DNA of 64,000 bases from Phaseolus vulgaris (Eukaryota > Streptophyta > Magnoliopsida > Fabales > Fabaceae): positions 16,776,947 through 16,840,946 of the forward strand of contig NC_023759.2 of assembly GCF_000499845.2 (NCBI RefSeq), read 5' to 3'. Both the position numbers and the translations under genes were made by a program. Positions within the stretch are counted from its first letter, which is position 1, and each line of letters begins with the position of its first letter. Positions 54,931 through 64,000 of this stretch are shown here, piece by piece. The notes under the pieces are model-generated. The model worked only from the letters and a program-made list of their open reading frames with translations. It did not search any database and had not been told where the DNA came from.

Positions 54931-56273
54931 CATGGTTGCTTAAAGAAATCTGATTTGCGCTCCTTATCAGCATTGTGACCAGATTCTCCAAGTAAAACTT
55001 TGAGATCCTTGTTTTGAGATTCAACCAAGGCCTTAATAAATTCCAGAGGGGATTGACTAAAACCAACAAAGAACGCTCGTCTCCTGCGGTGCTCGTGTAT
55101 TTTTCTAATGATTCCGCATATGGATTCATCACAGGCATCAATCTCTTTGTTTCTCTCCACATTGGCCACCAGAGCATTCAATTCCCTCTGCATGGGAAAA
55201 GGAACATCAACCATCACATCATAACAAGCAGACCCAACCGGACTATTCCCCGAGAGCTTGATCATATGTTCCAAAAGAATAACCTGAGGAGGAAACAAAT
55301 GCTGCGATATCTTCTGCGAAACCATCGAGAACCTAACCTTATCCTCCCCAAACACCTTCTGAAGAGCCAGATCGCAGTGAAAGTACGAAGGATCATTCTG
55401 GTTCTGCAACTTCCTCGCCTTCACATAATGCCATATAGCTGAAACAATCCTTGCCCGCGTGTCAACCTGAATACCAAGCAATTCCCTCAACACCGGCGAT
55501 AGCATAAACTTCTCTGGCACGTAATTCATCTCCAACCGAATCTGCGCCGAGAACTCCTTATCCCCTTTCCTCTTCACCTCAAAACCTTCATGAGTGGCAG
55601 AGGACCGTGAATTCTCCCACGTGATGACATGGTTCTCTGGATACAGCCTCTTGTCGAGGGAAATCGTTACCCTTTTGAAAAAGGCAGAAAATTTCGGGTA
55701 CAAAGGTGGCATCCTGTGAGCAGCAACTCCAGCTTGTTCAGATTCTTCACCGTCTTCCAAAATCCTCCCAACAATCTTAAGAGTCCACGTGGGAGCGGAT
55801 GAATCCACATTCTGGTTCGCAAACGTGTTAAACACGAAAATTCGAAGGGTTTTCTGGATGAAGGGTGGGTTTTTCACTGCTTCTTGAATGTCAACCTTCT
55901 TTCTAGCGAGTGCAGCGTCCACACGCACCTCCACGTCGAGGAGCTGCGCGTAGAGTGCCGACTCTGGGAGAATTGCCAAGGCTTTCTCCGGAAGCTGTTT
56001 CTCATTTTGCTTGTGCTTCTTCCTTCGAGGCCCAGGCACGGATTCCGTTTGTTTAAGCGGCGTGGCGGTATGAACGGGGGGTTTTGGAGGGAAACGTTTG
56101 GCGTTTGGGGCGAAGGAAAGCCCGTGGGCTTGGAGCTGGGCCTGAAACTGCGCTTGGACGATGGCGTGGGCCTGGGACTGAGGGTATTGGCCCGGCGCAA
56201 TTTGGGGGTGTTGGGTGCCGGAGGAAGAAGCCCCAAGGGGCTTCATAGAGTTGTAGTTGTTGTACATAGACAT
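54931..56273 (-). CDS. SWP73/BAF60-type SWI/SNF chromatin-remodelling subunit, main exon
   Basis: Start chosen at ATG 56273 ([11 protein letters not shown]) because the upstream part of the open frame crosses a leader intron. With the last exon the protein has 471 residues. The N-terminus (~1-60) is Gln/Pro-rich; a basic stretch ([12 protein letters not shown]) precedes [20 protein letters not shown]. The central part carries [17 protein letters not shown] and [13 protein letters not shown]. The SWIB/MDM2 domain follows at about 255-330 ([32 protein letters not shown]). Then [20 protein letters not shown] and [13 protein letters not shown]. The family is the SNF12/BAF60 subunit that links transcription factors to nuclear SWI/SNF complexes. 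It looks intact. Confidence 0.93.
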
Positions 56274-56280
56274 TGGCTTT

Positions 56281-56363
56281 CTAATAATGGCCAACCAAAG
56301 GCATATATACCAAAATTTGTATAACTGAAACACTAGATTTGACGTGGAAAAGGAAGGATTTAC
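56281..56363 (-). other. Leader intron of the SWP73-type gene
   Basis: Donor AAG|GTAAAT at 56363 and acceptor TTATTAG at 56281; 83 bases, in the 5' untranslated region. The leader exon continues right from 56364 to beyond 56450. The open frame through it is incidental. Confidence 0.7.
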
Positions 56364-56464
56364 CTTATTGAGAGAGAGTGTTGAAGAAATCGTGAAGATT
56401 GAGCTTCGAGTTTCCGCGAAGTGGTGCCTAGGGCTAGTGAAATGGGGCAAACAGAGGTCAGTGT

Positions 56465-57214
56465 TCGTTCAGTACTTCAGTGTTTGGAAAAAGAAGTTAG
56501 AATTTTGAAAACGTTTGTGTAGAACGTAACCACGACTTTCCAAACACACTCCAAGGTTTTTGCTTAACTGTACTAGCAAATTAAAAGATGAAGAGCTTAA
56601 TAACTAATACATAATACTATACTTTCTATTTAACTGTTAGTATTATCCCCTAGAGTTTATGGTTAATTTCTTTTATGTATTTTATTATTAAAATCTTTAA
56701 TATTTTATTAATTCATTGAGTTTCTAGTAAAGGCATAACATGTTATAAAAATTTATAAAGAAATAAAATAAAGTTAAAATAACATTTTTTATTTTTTTAT
56801 GTAATACTCACATTTTTTGTTAAAACTTTAACAATTCAATGAAATGCATAAAATTTTGTAAAATGATAAAAAAAATTAGTTTTAGATCATGAACAGTTTT
56901 TAAAGAGATATAAGCTGTTACCTTGTAAATAAATCTATTAGTAAAAAATTAATAATAATTAATGAAAACATATGTAATTTAGTTCAAAATTAAAATTCAT
57001 TTCAATTCGAGGTGTCTTTTGAAATTCCCTAATGTCTTAATTTAATTGAGAATTTAAATATATCAAATAAGAAATATTTTTATGATGAAAGAAATAAATT
57101 TTAATTAATCGAATTATCTTAAATCATTTAATTTTGTACGTATATTAAGTTAACTTTTTTTCTAATGTTTTTGTGTGTCTGGATGGATATATAGTCAGAG
57201 ATTTTAATACATAT
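56465..57214. other. AT-rich DNA upstream of the SWP73-type gene
   Basis: Promoter side of the gene. No clear TATA box, repeat or frame was found. Confidence 0.45.
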
Positions 57215-58617
57215 TGTACTGAATCAGAGTGCTCGGAACTCAACACTTAGTGGTTGGATCTCGGTACATGGCGCAGACAGATCAGTTTGGCTCTTGGGCC
57301 AGAATAGCAAGCCATGTAATTGGGTCCCAGTTGTATGTATAAGTCCATTTTTATATAATTAAGGTAATCTTTCGCATGTAAAACCTAGGCGGCTAGTGAA
57401 GGGTAATTGTGGACCTAGGGGTGCGCTTAGTGCGTATGGAGTCTAAGTGATATGAGTTGGATAGACACTTAACAAGAAACAACACTTTAAGGAGGCTTAA
57501 GGTCATCTCAATGGAGGATAATGCCATCCAAGAGAGAAACCAAACTCATTGAACAATGAGTGTCATGTCCTTTTCACAAACACTTGGCGGAATTGAAAGG
57601 AAAGCAAGAACAAATCAAGAACACAAATAGAAACACAATTGAAATATGTAATTAACTAAAAATGGACAGAATTGAAAGAGGAAACATATCTACCAGTTAA
57701 AATCATCCAAAGAACACAATGAACCGATTAGAAACTCAAGAACAACACAAGAACCAAACTAAACGGTACAAATTGATGAACAAGACATAAAAGCTGAAAC
57801 TACCGAATAAAAACAGCAAAGGAGATGAAAAGAAATGGAACTTAGATTGTTGAAGTCCGGCTGGAATGGATTAGGAGAATGATCACACCACTTGGTGATG
57901 GAGTCCCAAGATGAGTGAAGGAAGCCGCCACTTGAAGCTCTCCAAAAGCTCACAAGATGAGACTATGCTAAGGAGATCAAAATCTCACAAAAGGCTCTCT
58001 CAAAATTAGTAGAGTTTCTCTATATCAATTATCCAAATCTGAATTTACAAGAGTCCAACCTCTCTATTTATAATAGAAGAGGGCTGAAATGAAACACAAA
58101 TGAAACTCAAAGTTCCCTCTAAATTCAAATGCAAATTGGTGCCACCTAATCATGAAGTAAGTGTGACCCACTTCCTATTTTCAGCACCTCCTAAAATGCG
58201 TCTACACCCCCTAACTATTCACACTTTTTATTTAATGTTCCGTCCGGTTGACCGGGACGTCTTCGTGCGCGACCTCAACCGTCAGCTAAGGACTCCTTCC
58301 CACTGATTGCCTGTGAATTCCTGCAAAAAAGAGGACAAAGAGGCGCCCTAGCGGCCGTTTGCACTCCGACGCTCAAGTCAGCCAGCAAGAAACACCAAAA
58401 AACTGTCCACCCACGTATCTGAGCACCGCGTGTGGCACTCTGAAGGTGGTAAAAGAACTGTGTATCTGTGTGTGTGTTGTCTCCTTTAGGCAAAAATATT
58501 CTCCGGTCACTTGTACGTAACCTTGAAGCACGGGCAAGCAACCAAAGAGTTTCCTCGTAAATTTGCCAAAGGTTCCAACCCTTTTTCCGACATTCTCAGC
58601 GCTATTTAAACTGCCCC

Positions 58618-58712
58618 AGCATTTAAAGCGCCTTAAAGCGCTTTTAATCTCTAACGTAACGTACCCTTTAAAGCGCTTAATTACGAAACGTAGCGCATTT
58701 AAGACGTTAAAG
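58618..58712. repeat. Cluster of AAGCGCTT-type palindromes
   Basis: TTTAAAGCGCCTT, TTAAAGCGCTTTT, TTTAAAGCGCTTAA, GTAGCGCATTT and GTTAAAGCGCTTGG follow each other within 95 bases. The core AAGCGCTT is self-complementary. Confidence 0.8.
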
Positions 58713-59280
58713 CGCTTGGGAGCCCTAATAGTACCAGAATGCTCGAAAGGGAAACTGTATTGAATATCTTTAATTACCTGGCACCTGACTAGAGGGTGTT
58801 TCCATTCTGGCATGGCTGTCGTACACGTGGAGGGCCTCACGACGCCATGACCCCATCTGGGGGCGTTTCTGCCCATCTGGGGACGTTTCTACGTGTGGGT
58901 CCTCCTGCCTGGGAGTGCTACTGCGCTAGGGGTGGCTTTTTGGGTGCCAACTCATGCCCCCAAGTATCTAGCCACTTACTCTAAGAGCGTATCTGCCTTC
59001 CTCTCACACCCTGCACCCGGTTATCCTGGGCGTGACCTTCCTCTTGGGTCGTATCTGTCCCGAAGGCGTCTCTGGGGCGGCAGGGGTACTTCGCGAGTCA
59101 GGCTGCCCTTTACTGGTACTATCACTATGGCCTTGAAGCCACCTTTTCCTTCTCTTTATCACTTTCCCGAGATATCGGGTCCTGAGGCTTTCCCACGGCG
59201 TCGCTCCCTCCATGGTCTTTCCTACCCATGGGTATCGGGGAACCACACCGTGGTTGCCTTGCTTTTACACTGTTTGATCT

Positions 59281-59424
59281 GGCGACGCCCTGGTTGGGCG
59301 ACGCCTCTACGCAGGCGACGCCTTGCCTTGGCGACGCCTCCACCCAGGCGACGCCTTGCTTTGGCGACGCCTTGCCCTGCCTTGGCGACGCTTCCTCTTG
59401 GCGTCTCTACACCTGGGCGACACC
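59281..59424. repeat. GGCGACGCC minisatellite
   Basis: About eight copies of GGCGACGCC (variants GGCGACGCT, GGCGTCTCT, GGCGACACC) spaced 15-18 bases by CTTG/CCT-rich linkers. Confidence 0.85.
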
Positions 59425-60265
59425 TTGAGTTGACTTTGACTCTCCAGTCGTTGACTTTGACCTTGACTTAGTCAACGCCCTGATACGGGACGGTACATTT
59501 AATATTCACACCCCTATACAAAATTAATTCAAATGATACTCTTTTATTTAGTGTTTGGCCTTTCCCCTCATGGTTTGGACTTGGGCTTTCTTGGGCTTGG
59601 GCTTTGGGCTTGGGCCTCATCTTTTGCAAAGACTAATAAGAAGAACTTTAAATGATTTGGCCCTTGTCCATTTCTTCTATTGATAACATCTTTTTGATTC
59701 TCATCACTAAGTTAAGTAAGTGTTTTCTTTTAAACCTAAGCTCATGTGTGTTATGGCACGTAGAGGTTAGATTGCATGTATAATGAAAAGTGTAGCACCA
59801 CGGAGAAGGTGCCTATGTAAACAGGCTGGACCCCTGATGTTGGTACACGAGTTGGTACCCTGGTGGTTATTTTGTTATTATTTTTTGCACTCCCTGGAGG
59901 AAAGATTTCGTTTTGTTGCAACACCAAGAGAGTGTGCCCTTGAACAAAATATTTTCCTGTTGAGTAAGCTTTCAGTTGATATTAGATTCTCGTGATGGAA
60001 AGTTGTTACAAGAGGTAAGCTATAAAAGGGGCTTGAGACCCCAGGTAAAGGTACGTTGTTTCTAAGACTGAAACTTATTACTTCTTAATTCTTATAAGCC
60101 TTGTACTGACTTGATCGTCGGAGTGCAATCAACAGGTAGGGCCCCCTCTATTTCAACGGAGATACGTTCAAGAGTAGTAAGAGATAGGACAGATTCGTAA
60201 AGAGACAGACCGAGCTAGAGCTTGTCATCAGAGTCAACCGACGAGTAAGTCAACCAGCAAGAACA

Positions 60266-60285
60266 TTTGACGCCCACCGTGGGGC
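60266..60285 (+). promoter_or_regulatory. Primer binding site of the second Tat element
   Basis: TTTGACGCCCACCGTGGGGC follows the LTR directly. Apart from one base it equals the TGGCGCCCACCG-type site of Tat/Ogre elements. Confidence 0.85.
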
Positions 60286-60430
60286 TCAATAAAACTAGAT
60301 CCCACCCACAGTTGTGCTCGAGTTTCTAGACATGATCAGGAATACAAGGTAAGGTCCATTGTGATCTGAAGGGAATGACAACCCCACCATACAATAACTT
60401 ATGGAAATTGTGAGTGCTCTCTAGGAGGCA

Positions 60431-60903
60431 ATGACAACATCTAGGGCTGAACAGGAGAGACTCATGGCGGAATCCCGAGGTAAGCAGCTGCTCAAGCAAG
60501 ACCAGCTGATGGCGAAAATAGACGCATTTAGAGCAAGCAATGACGAGTTACGCAAGACCAATGGAGAATTGCGTAGGAGTCTACAACAGCTTGACAAACG
60601 CTCCGCAAGGGAGCGAGGCCCGATTGTCCAACTAAGGGCTCGCCCCAAACCATTTTCGCAGGCGATTATGGACGTTGTAAAACCAGTCAATTACATAACG
60701 CCCGAGATTAATTTCACAGGTTTACCACCTAGATGATCATCTCGAGAGGAACCGATGTCATACATTGTAAGATGTTCATGGGTACGCTCACAGGCACAAC
60801 ATTACAGTGGTTTGTTGGCCTTCTTGATGGCCACATAACCTCCTTCGACCAATTTTCCGAGTTGTTCAAGATAAACTCAAAAACCAAAGCTCTGAATACC
60901 ACA
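60431..60903 (+). pseudogene. Second Tat element gag, truncated
   Basis: The first part (60431-60736) is a coiled coil (EQERLMAESRGKQLLKQDQL, SNDELRKTNGELRRSLQQ) followed by PVNYITPEINF, then a stop. The gag core continues in another frame: CKMFMGTLTGTTLQWFVGLL and GHITSFDQFSELF, near 60766-60870. It is cut at 60903 by the reversed CRM LTR. Nothing downstream of gag is left in the window. Confidence 0.7.
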
Positions 60904-61082
60904 TGATGTGAGTTGATTTTTAGATGTTTTCATTTAGGTGACATTTTACTTTTAAGATTGATTTTAACAATTAAGGGTGAGGACTTAAGAAAGATTCCCA
61001 CTGGACACGAACTTAACCAAGTGGTTAAGTACGTGTGAAGGTTCACTTCACAGAGGCAAAGATGAAAAAACAAGATATGGTG

Positions 61083-62014
61083 TGATGTGATCCAAAAATA
61101 CATAAAGATGACCAAGGATGCTACACTTGAAGGGTCATCTCAACAAGAAAATAAAGACCTAATTAATAGGAGAAATGGACAAAGCCCAAAGCATTTGAAG
61201 TTCTTCTTATTAGTCTTCTCAAAATATGAGGTCCAAGCCAATTAATATCTTTTGTAATATTTTTTAGAATAGTTTCAAGATAGAACATTAAAAGGGAAGT
61301 AGTAGGAAAAGTCACTTTTCTAGAATAAGGAAGTGACTTGAAAAGGGGTGGCATTTACCTTGTCTTTTCATATGCCTTGCCTTTTCATTTACAAGTGACT
61401 TTTCATGTATTTTTACCTTTTCATGACCGGTCCTCTATGCCTATATAAAGAGGAGCCTTGCTTTTGTAAACATAAGTTGAAAGTTGAATATTGAAATTGA
61501 AAGTGAAGTTACTCTTTAGAATTTGAGTGGTTTCTTTGTGAGACTTGCTCTCCTTCTCTTTTTATCTTATCTCGTGGCTCTTAGGAATCCTCAAGTGGCG
61601 GCACTCCCACTCATCTTGGAGCCTTCCACCATCTAAGTGGCATGATCACTCCATTGTCTTCAACCACATAAGTTTCTTCAACTCTTCATCTTCTTCTTCC
61701 ATACCCATTCTATATCAAAAACTCTAAAACATGTTTTGTTTCTTGTTCTTGATTTTCAATCGGTCAAATGTTGCTATTGAATGTTTCTAATCAATAGTTT
61801 TTCATTGGTTCTTGTTTTAATCGGTTGGAATTACTTGTTTATGTTCTATTCGGTTCATGTTTTTGAAATGGGTTTCCCATGGGTTTCTTGATTTGTGTTC
61901 TTTAAATGAGTTTCTAATGGGTTTCTTGATTTGTGTTTTTGTATTGCTTGTAGAATCTTGATCCAATTCTTGAAAGTGTCATATGATGTTTCATCTCCTA
62001 ATCAACTCATATCA
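61083..62014 (+). mobile_element. CRM-family solo LTR, TSD TGGTG
   Basis: Starts TGATGTGATCC, ends CAACTCATATCA, flanked by TGGTG at 61078-61082 and 62015-62019. The frame from base 2 ends HLKFFLLVFSKYEVQAN (stop near 61243). TATATAAA starts at 61443; the CAAGTGGCG pair lies at 61590-61640. Confidence 0.92.
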
Positions 62015-62796
62015 TGGTGAATATGGAATGCAATTGTGAAAGTGAATTGGGGACATGGTAAGCATCAATGGTGGTCATTGCCAAACCAAATGATGATGCA
62101 TACTCAATAAATGAGCCAAAACCTAAGAACACAATTCAAGGAAAACATATGAAAATTAAGAGCATAAATGGAATGGAAAATGGAAAGGAAAATGGAAGAA
62201 GAAACTTAGGGAAGGGATGGTGAGGATGATCACGCCACTTGGGGTGTGGAGGCCACCAAGATAATTGGAAGGGTCGCCACTTGAGAGCCTCACACTCTTC
62301 AAGATAAGACATGTAAAGAGGAAACAAGCCTCACTCTAATCTTTCACAAAATGTGCAGAGTTTCTTTACTTCTCAAAACTCAATATGTAAAATACAATGG
62401 GTAAGCCTCCTATTTATAGGTGAAGGAGCCTTGGAAAACAAGCAAGAGGGGTAGGATTGGAAAAGAGAAAAAATGGGCAGCCTTAGGGTTTGACTAAGTC
62501 AAACCAGCATCCTAGGTTTGTCCTTCTAGAAACTAGATCAAATTGCCTTCTTAAAGGGCTAGGAACAAGCTAAAATGATACATACACCCCCTATTATGCT
62601 AAAGGCACCTTATTCTAGCCTATCTTTACTATTTGAACCCCTAAAGTGAGCCCAAAATTATTTACAACATATTCTATCTCTTAAGAAGACCAAAAGGAAG
62701 AACAATTGGTGCTTTGGTTTATGCCCATCTCCTCTGGTTGAGTCCATAAGATCCTTGGTGGGGTCTTGAATTATTTGCTGAGATGACTGCTCGCCA

Positions 62797-62910
62797 TGTT
62801 GTGCTTTGTCTTTTTCTTCCTTGGTCATCTTCATAGGTACTTGGTTTGTATCACTATGTGCCTTGTCTATTGCTTCCTTGGTCATCTTCATAGCTACTTG
62901 GTTTGTATCA
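62797..62910 (-). repeat. 57-bp coding tandem duplication in a CRM LTR
   Basis: Two 57-base units (62854-62910, 62797-62853) on the minus strand encode DTNQVAMKMTKEAIDKAHS and a second copy with four to five changes. The frame is kept. Confidence 0.85.
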
Positions 62911-64000
62911 CAATCCTATTCCACACTTGAGATGATCCAAAAGTTCTTTGAAAACTATTTTTGATTGATCTCTCTCACTTAGTTAATGCATAGGAGCGTA
63001 AAATAACATTTTTATTTTTCAATCAAATGGTTAAACAGTTAAAACAAAAAGCCAAAAGTTGTTGGAATCATTTAAAACAGAAAAACCACTTAACAAAACT
63101 TTGTTAAGGTTTTAAGAAAAACAATCGATTGAATTATCGAAAAAATCGATTGATTTTTGTTTGACAGCAAAGGCAAAAGCAAAGCTTTTCCAAATCATTT
63201 TAAAATCCACTAAGTATCAAACAACCTGTTGATTCGAAATTTCAACTTGTTGAAATTTGTTTGACAGCAAAGGCAAAGACAAAGCTTTTCTAAATCATTT
63301 TAAAATCTACTAAGTGTCAAACAGCCTGTTAATTCAAAATTTCAACCTGTTGAAATTTCACTTCCTTTTAAAAAAACCCATATTTTCAAAAGGTTAAGGA
63401 TTCAAATGAACTTGGATCATTTTAAGGAGTGAATTAACAAGTTTCAAACAACTAGACACACATACACACACAGAGCAACAAGGTCTTCAAGCTTTCCACT
63501 TGGATTTGGAGACATCAAAGCATCTTGTTCAATAGAATTCACCCAAAGACGAGGTCTTATACGAATTATAGGGATAACTGGCTCTAGAAGGGAGGTTAAA
63601 TGGAACCTTGAACTGTTTTTGTAGAAGATATAACAGACCTTTAGAAAATAGTCTAACAAGCCAAGATAAAGAAAATAATAAAAGTAAAACAACTAGCAAG
63701 AGTAAGGAGAGAAACAAGACATAAGAATTCATCCTAGTTCATTCGAACCCGAGCTATGTCTAGTCCCCTTAAGCCAACTACTTAAGGGATTTCAGTAATC
63801 AAGACACCTTGATTACAGTGAGTATACCAATCTATCTAGGTTACAACGATTATATCAACCTCTCTAAGTTATCCTTCTCAATCTTCCCTTGATGCCAAGA
63901 AATCTCAAAGAAAAACACTCTCAAAGAGAGCACAAGTAAAGCTCATTAGGGTATAACTTCACATAGTGAAGAATTTACAATGGTTTTCACTCAACCGAAA
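62911..64000. other. LTR-like DNA of copia type, not resolved
   Basis: It holds paired words AATCGATTGAATTATCG/AATCGATTG near 63120 and CAACCTGTTGATTCG/CAACTTGTTG near 63222 and 63323, like SIRE LTRs. A segment near 63735-63790 resembles the complement of the GATGTAGCTC...GTGAACCAG part of those LTRs. No termini or duplication were found, and the two parts have conflicting orientation. Confidence 0.4.

Larger units (their letters stand above)
58236..59497 (-). mobile_element. GC-rich Tat-type solo LTR, reversed, TSD TTTAA
   Basis: 1262 bases, TGTTCCGTCCGG...GGGACGGTACA, flanked by TTTAA at 58231-58235 and 59498-59502. On the minus strand it begins TGTACCGTCC like the Tat LTRs. It is much richer in G and C than its surroundings and contains two internal repeats. 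Open frames in it are side effects of the GC content. Confidence 0.88.
57448..59706 (-). mobile_element. CRM-family solo LTR, reversed and itself interrupted, TSD CTAAG
   Basis: Flanked by CTAAG at 57443-57447 and 59707-59711. On the minus strand it starts TGATGAGAATC, like the solo LTR at 7350, and ends CTCATATCA. The coding tail reads HLKFFLLVFAK near 59655-59625. The CAAGTGGCG pair lies at about 57945-57892. It is split by a Tat solo LTR at 58236-59497. Confidence 0.9.
57215..60265 (+). repeat. 5' LTR of a second Tat-type element, with nested inserts
   Basis: It starts TGTACTGAATCAG, ends CAGCAAGAACA and is followed by a Tat primer site. TATA box TATAAAA at 60021-60027, CTTGATCGTCGGAGTGCAATC near 60110 as in the other Tat LTRs. 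The part 57448-59711 is an inserted CRM LTR plus one TSD copy. Without it the LTR is about 790 bases. Confidence 0.75.
60904..62910 (-). mobile_element. CRM-family LTR, reversed, interrupted, without target duplication
   Basis: On the minus strand it starts TGATACAAACCAAG (right end, 62910) and ends CAACTCACATCA (left end, 60904), both as in the LTR at 19672-20612. The flanks are CCACA on the left and CAATC on the right and do not match. It is split by a second CRM LTR at 61083-62014. The coding tail reads KHQLFFLLVFLRDR near 62710-62670. The CAAGTGGCG pair lies at about 62285-62231. Confidence 0.85.

Noticed and set aside
56281..56450. N-terminal extension of the SWP73-type protein up to the methionine at 56450
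   Set aside because: The stretch contains a donor and an acceptor (AAG|GTAAAT ... TTATTAG) and its text is not like the family; the start at 56273 fits.
58100..59471. Several open frames of 60-190 codons
   Set aside because: They lie inside a GC-rich solo LTR and overlap the minisatellite; no domain and no consistent frame use.

Overview
This is nuclear DNA from a flowering plant, most likely a legume of the Phaseolus/Vigna/soybean group. The organism call is an inference. It rests on plant-type spliced genes, SIRE-type copia elements with hundreds of bases of AT-rich LTR, Tat-type gypsy elements, CRM-type gypsy elements and En/Spm-type CACTA transposons. Only two ordinary host genes are visible: an intronless cytochrome P450 of the CYP94 family (49095-50585, +) and a spliced SWI/SNF complex subunit of the SWP73/BAF60 family (56273-54455, -). 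They are convergent, about 3.9 kb apart, and sit between two blocks of nested transposons.

Left block (1-30947). The outer layer is a CACTA transposon on the minus strand (right end at 29496, left end off the window) that is itself next to, or inside, the end of a second CACTA element with a dead Ulp1-like gene (29497-30947). Inside the first CACTA are: a SIRE-type copia element A (its 3' half, 9778-16192); a complete but pol-less SIRE element B (21517-27582, target duplication GAAGC); a solo SIRE LTR (17356-18453); and a solo CRM LTR (19672-20612). SIRE A was hit by a Tat-type gypsy element (1-9777, 5' part off the window), which in turn was hit by a CRM solo LTR (7350-8354). SIRE A also carries a Tat solo LTR (15032-15840) and a ~1.06 kb insertion of unknown class (13115-14176). 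SIRE B carries a CRM solo LTR (25748-26729). The Tat element has an antisense, apparently spliced gene downstream of integrase.

Middle block (33886-46238). A full-length CRM-clade gypsy element has 0.96-0.99 kb LTRs, a 5-bp target duplication (ACCTT), a tRNA-Met-like primer site, gag and pol. Its gag-pol frame is split by a same-family element in reverse orientation (37278-42019), which lost its 5' half and carries a solo SIRE LTR (39381-40969). The pol frame runs across the polypurine tract into the 3' LTR.

Right block (57215-64000). A second Tat-type element has its 5' LTR (57215-60265) split by a reversed CRM LTR, itself split by a reversed GC-rich Tat solo LTR. Its gag start follows and is cut off by another pair of CRM LTRs (60904-62910). 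The last kilobase is LTR-like sequence that I could not resolve.

Two signals recur. First, all nine CRM LTR copies keep an open frame from their second base that ends in a hydrophobic tail (FFLLVF or LFSLF type), and nine share a paired CAAGTGGCG block downstream of the TATA box. Second, the SIRE copies carry about twenty paired copies of a near-palindrome (core AACAACCGATTGTT), in the LTRs and also inside gag and pol. Insertion boundaries were set by eye from TG...CA termini and matching flanking 5-mers; no alignment or database search was run.
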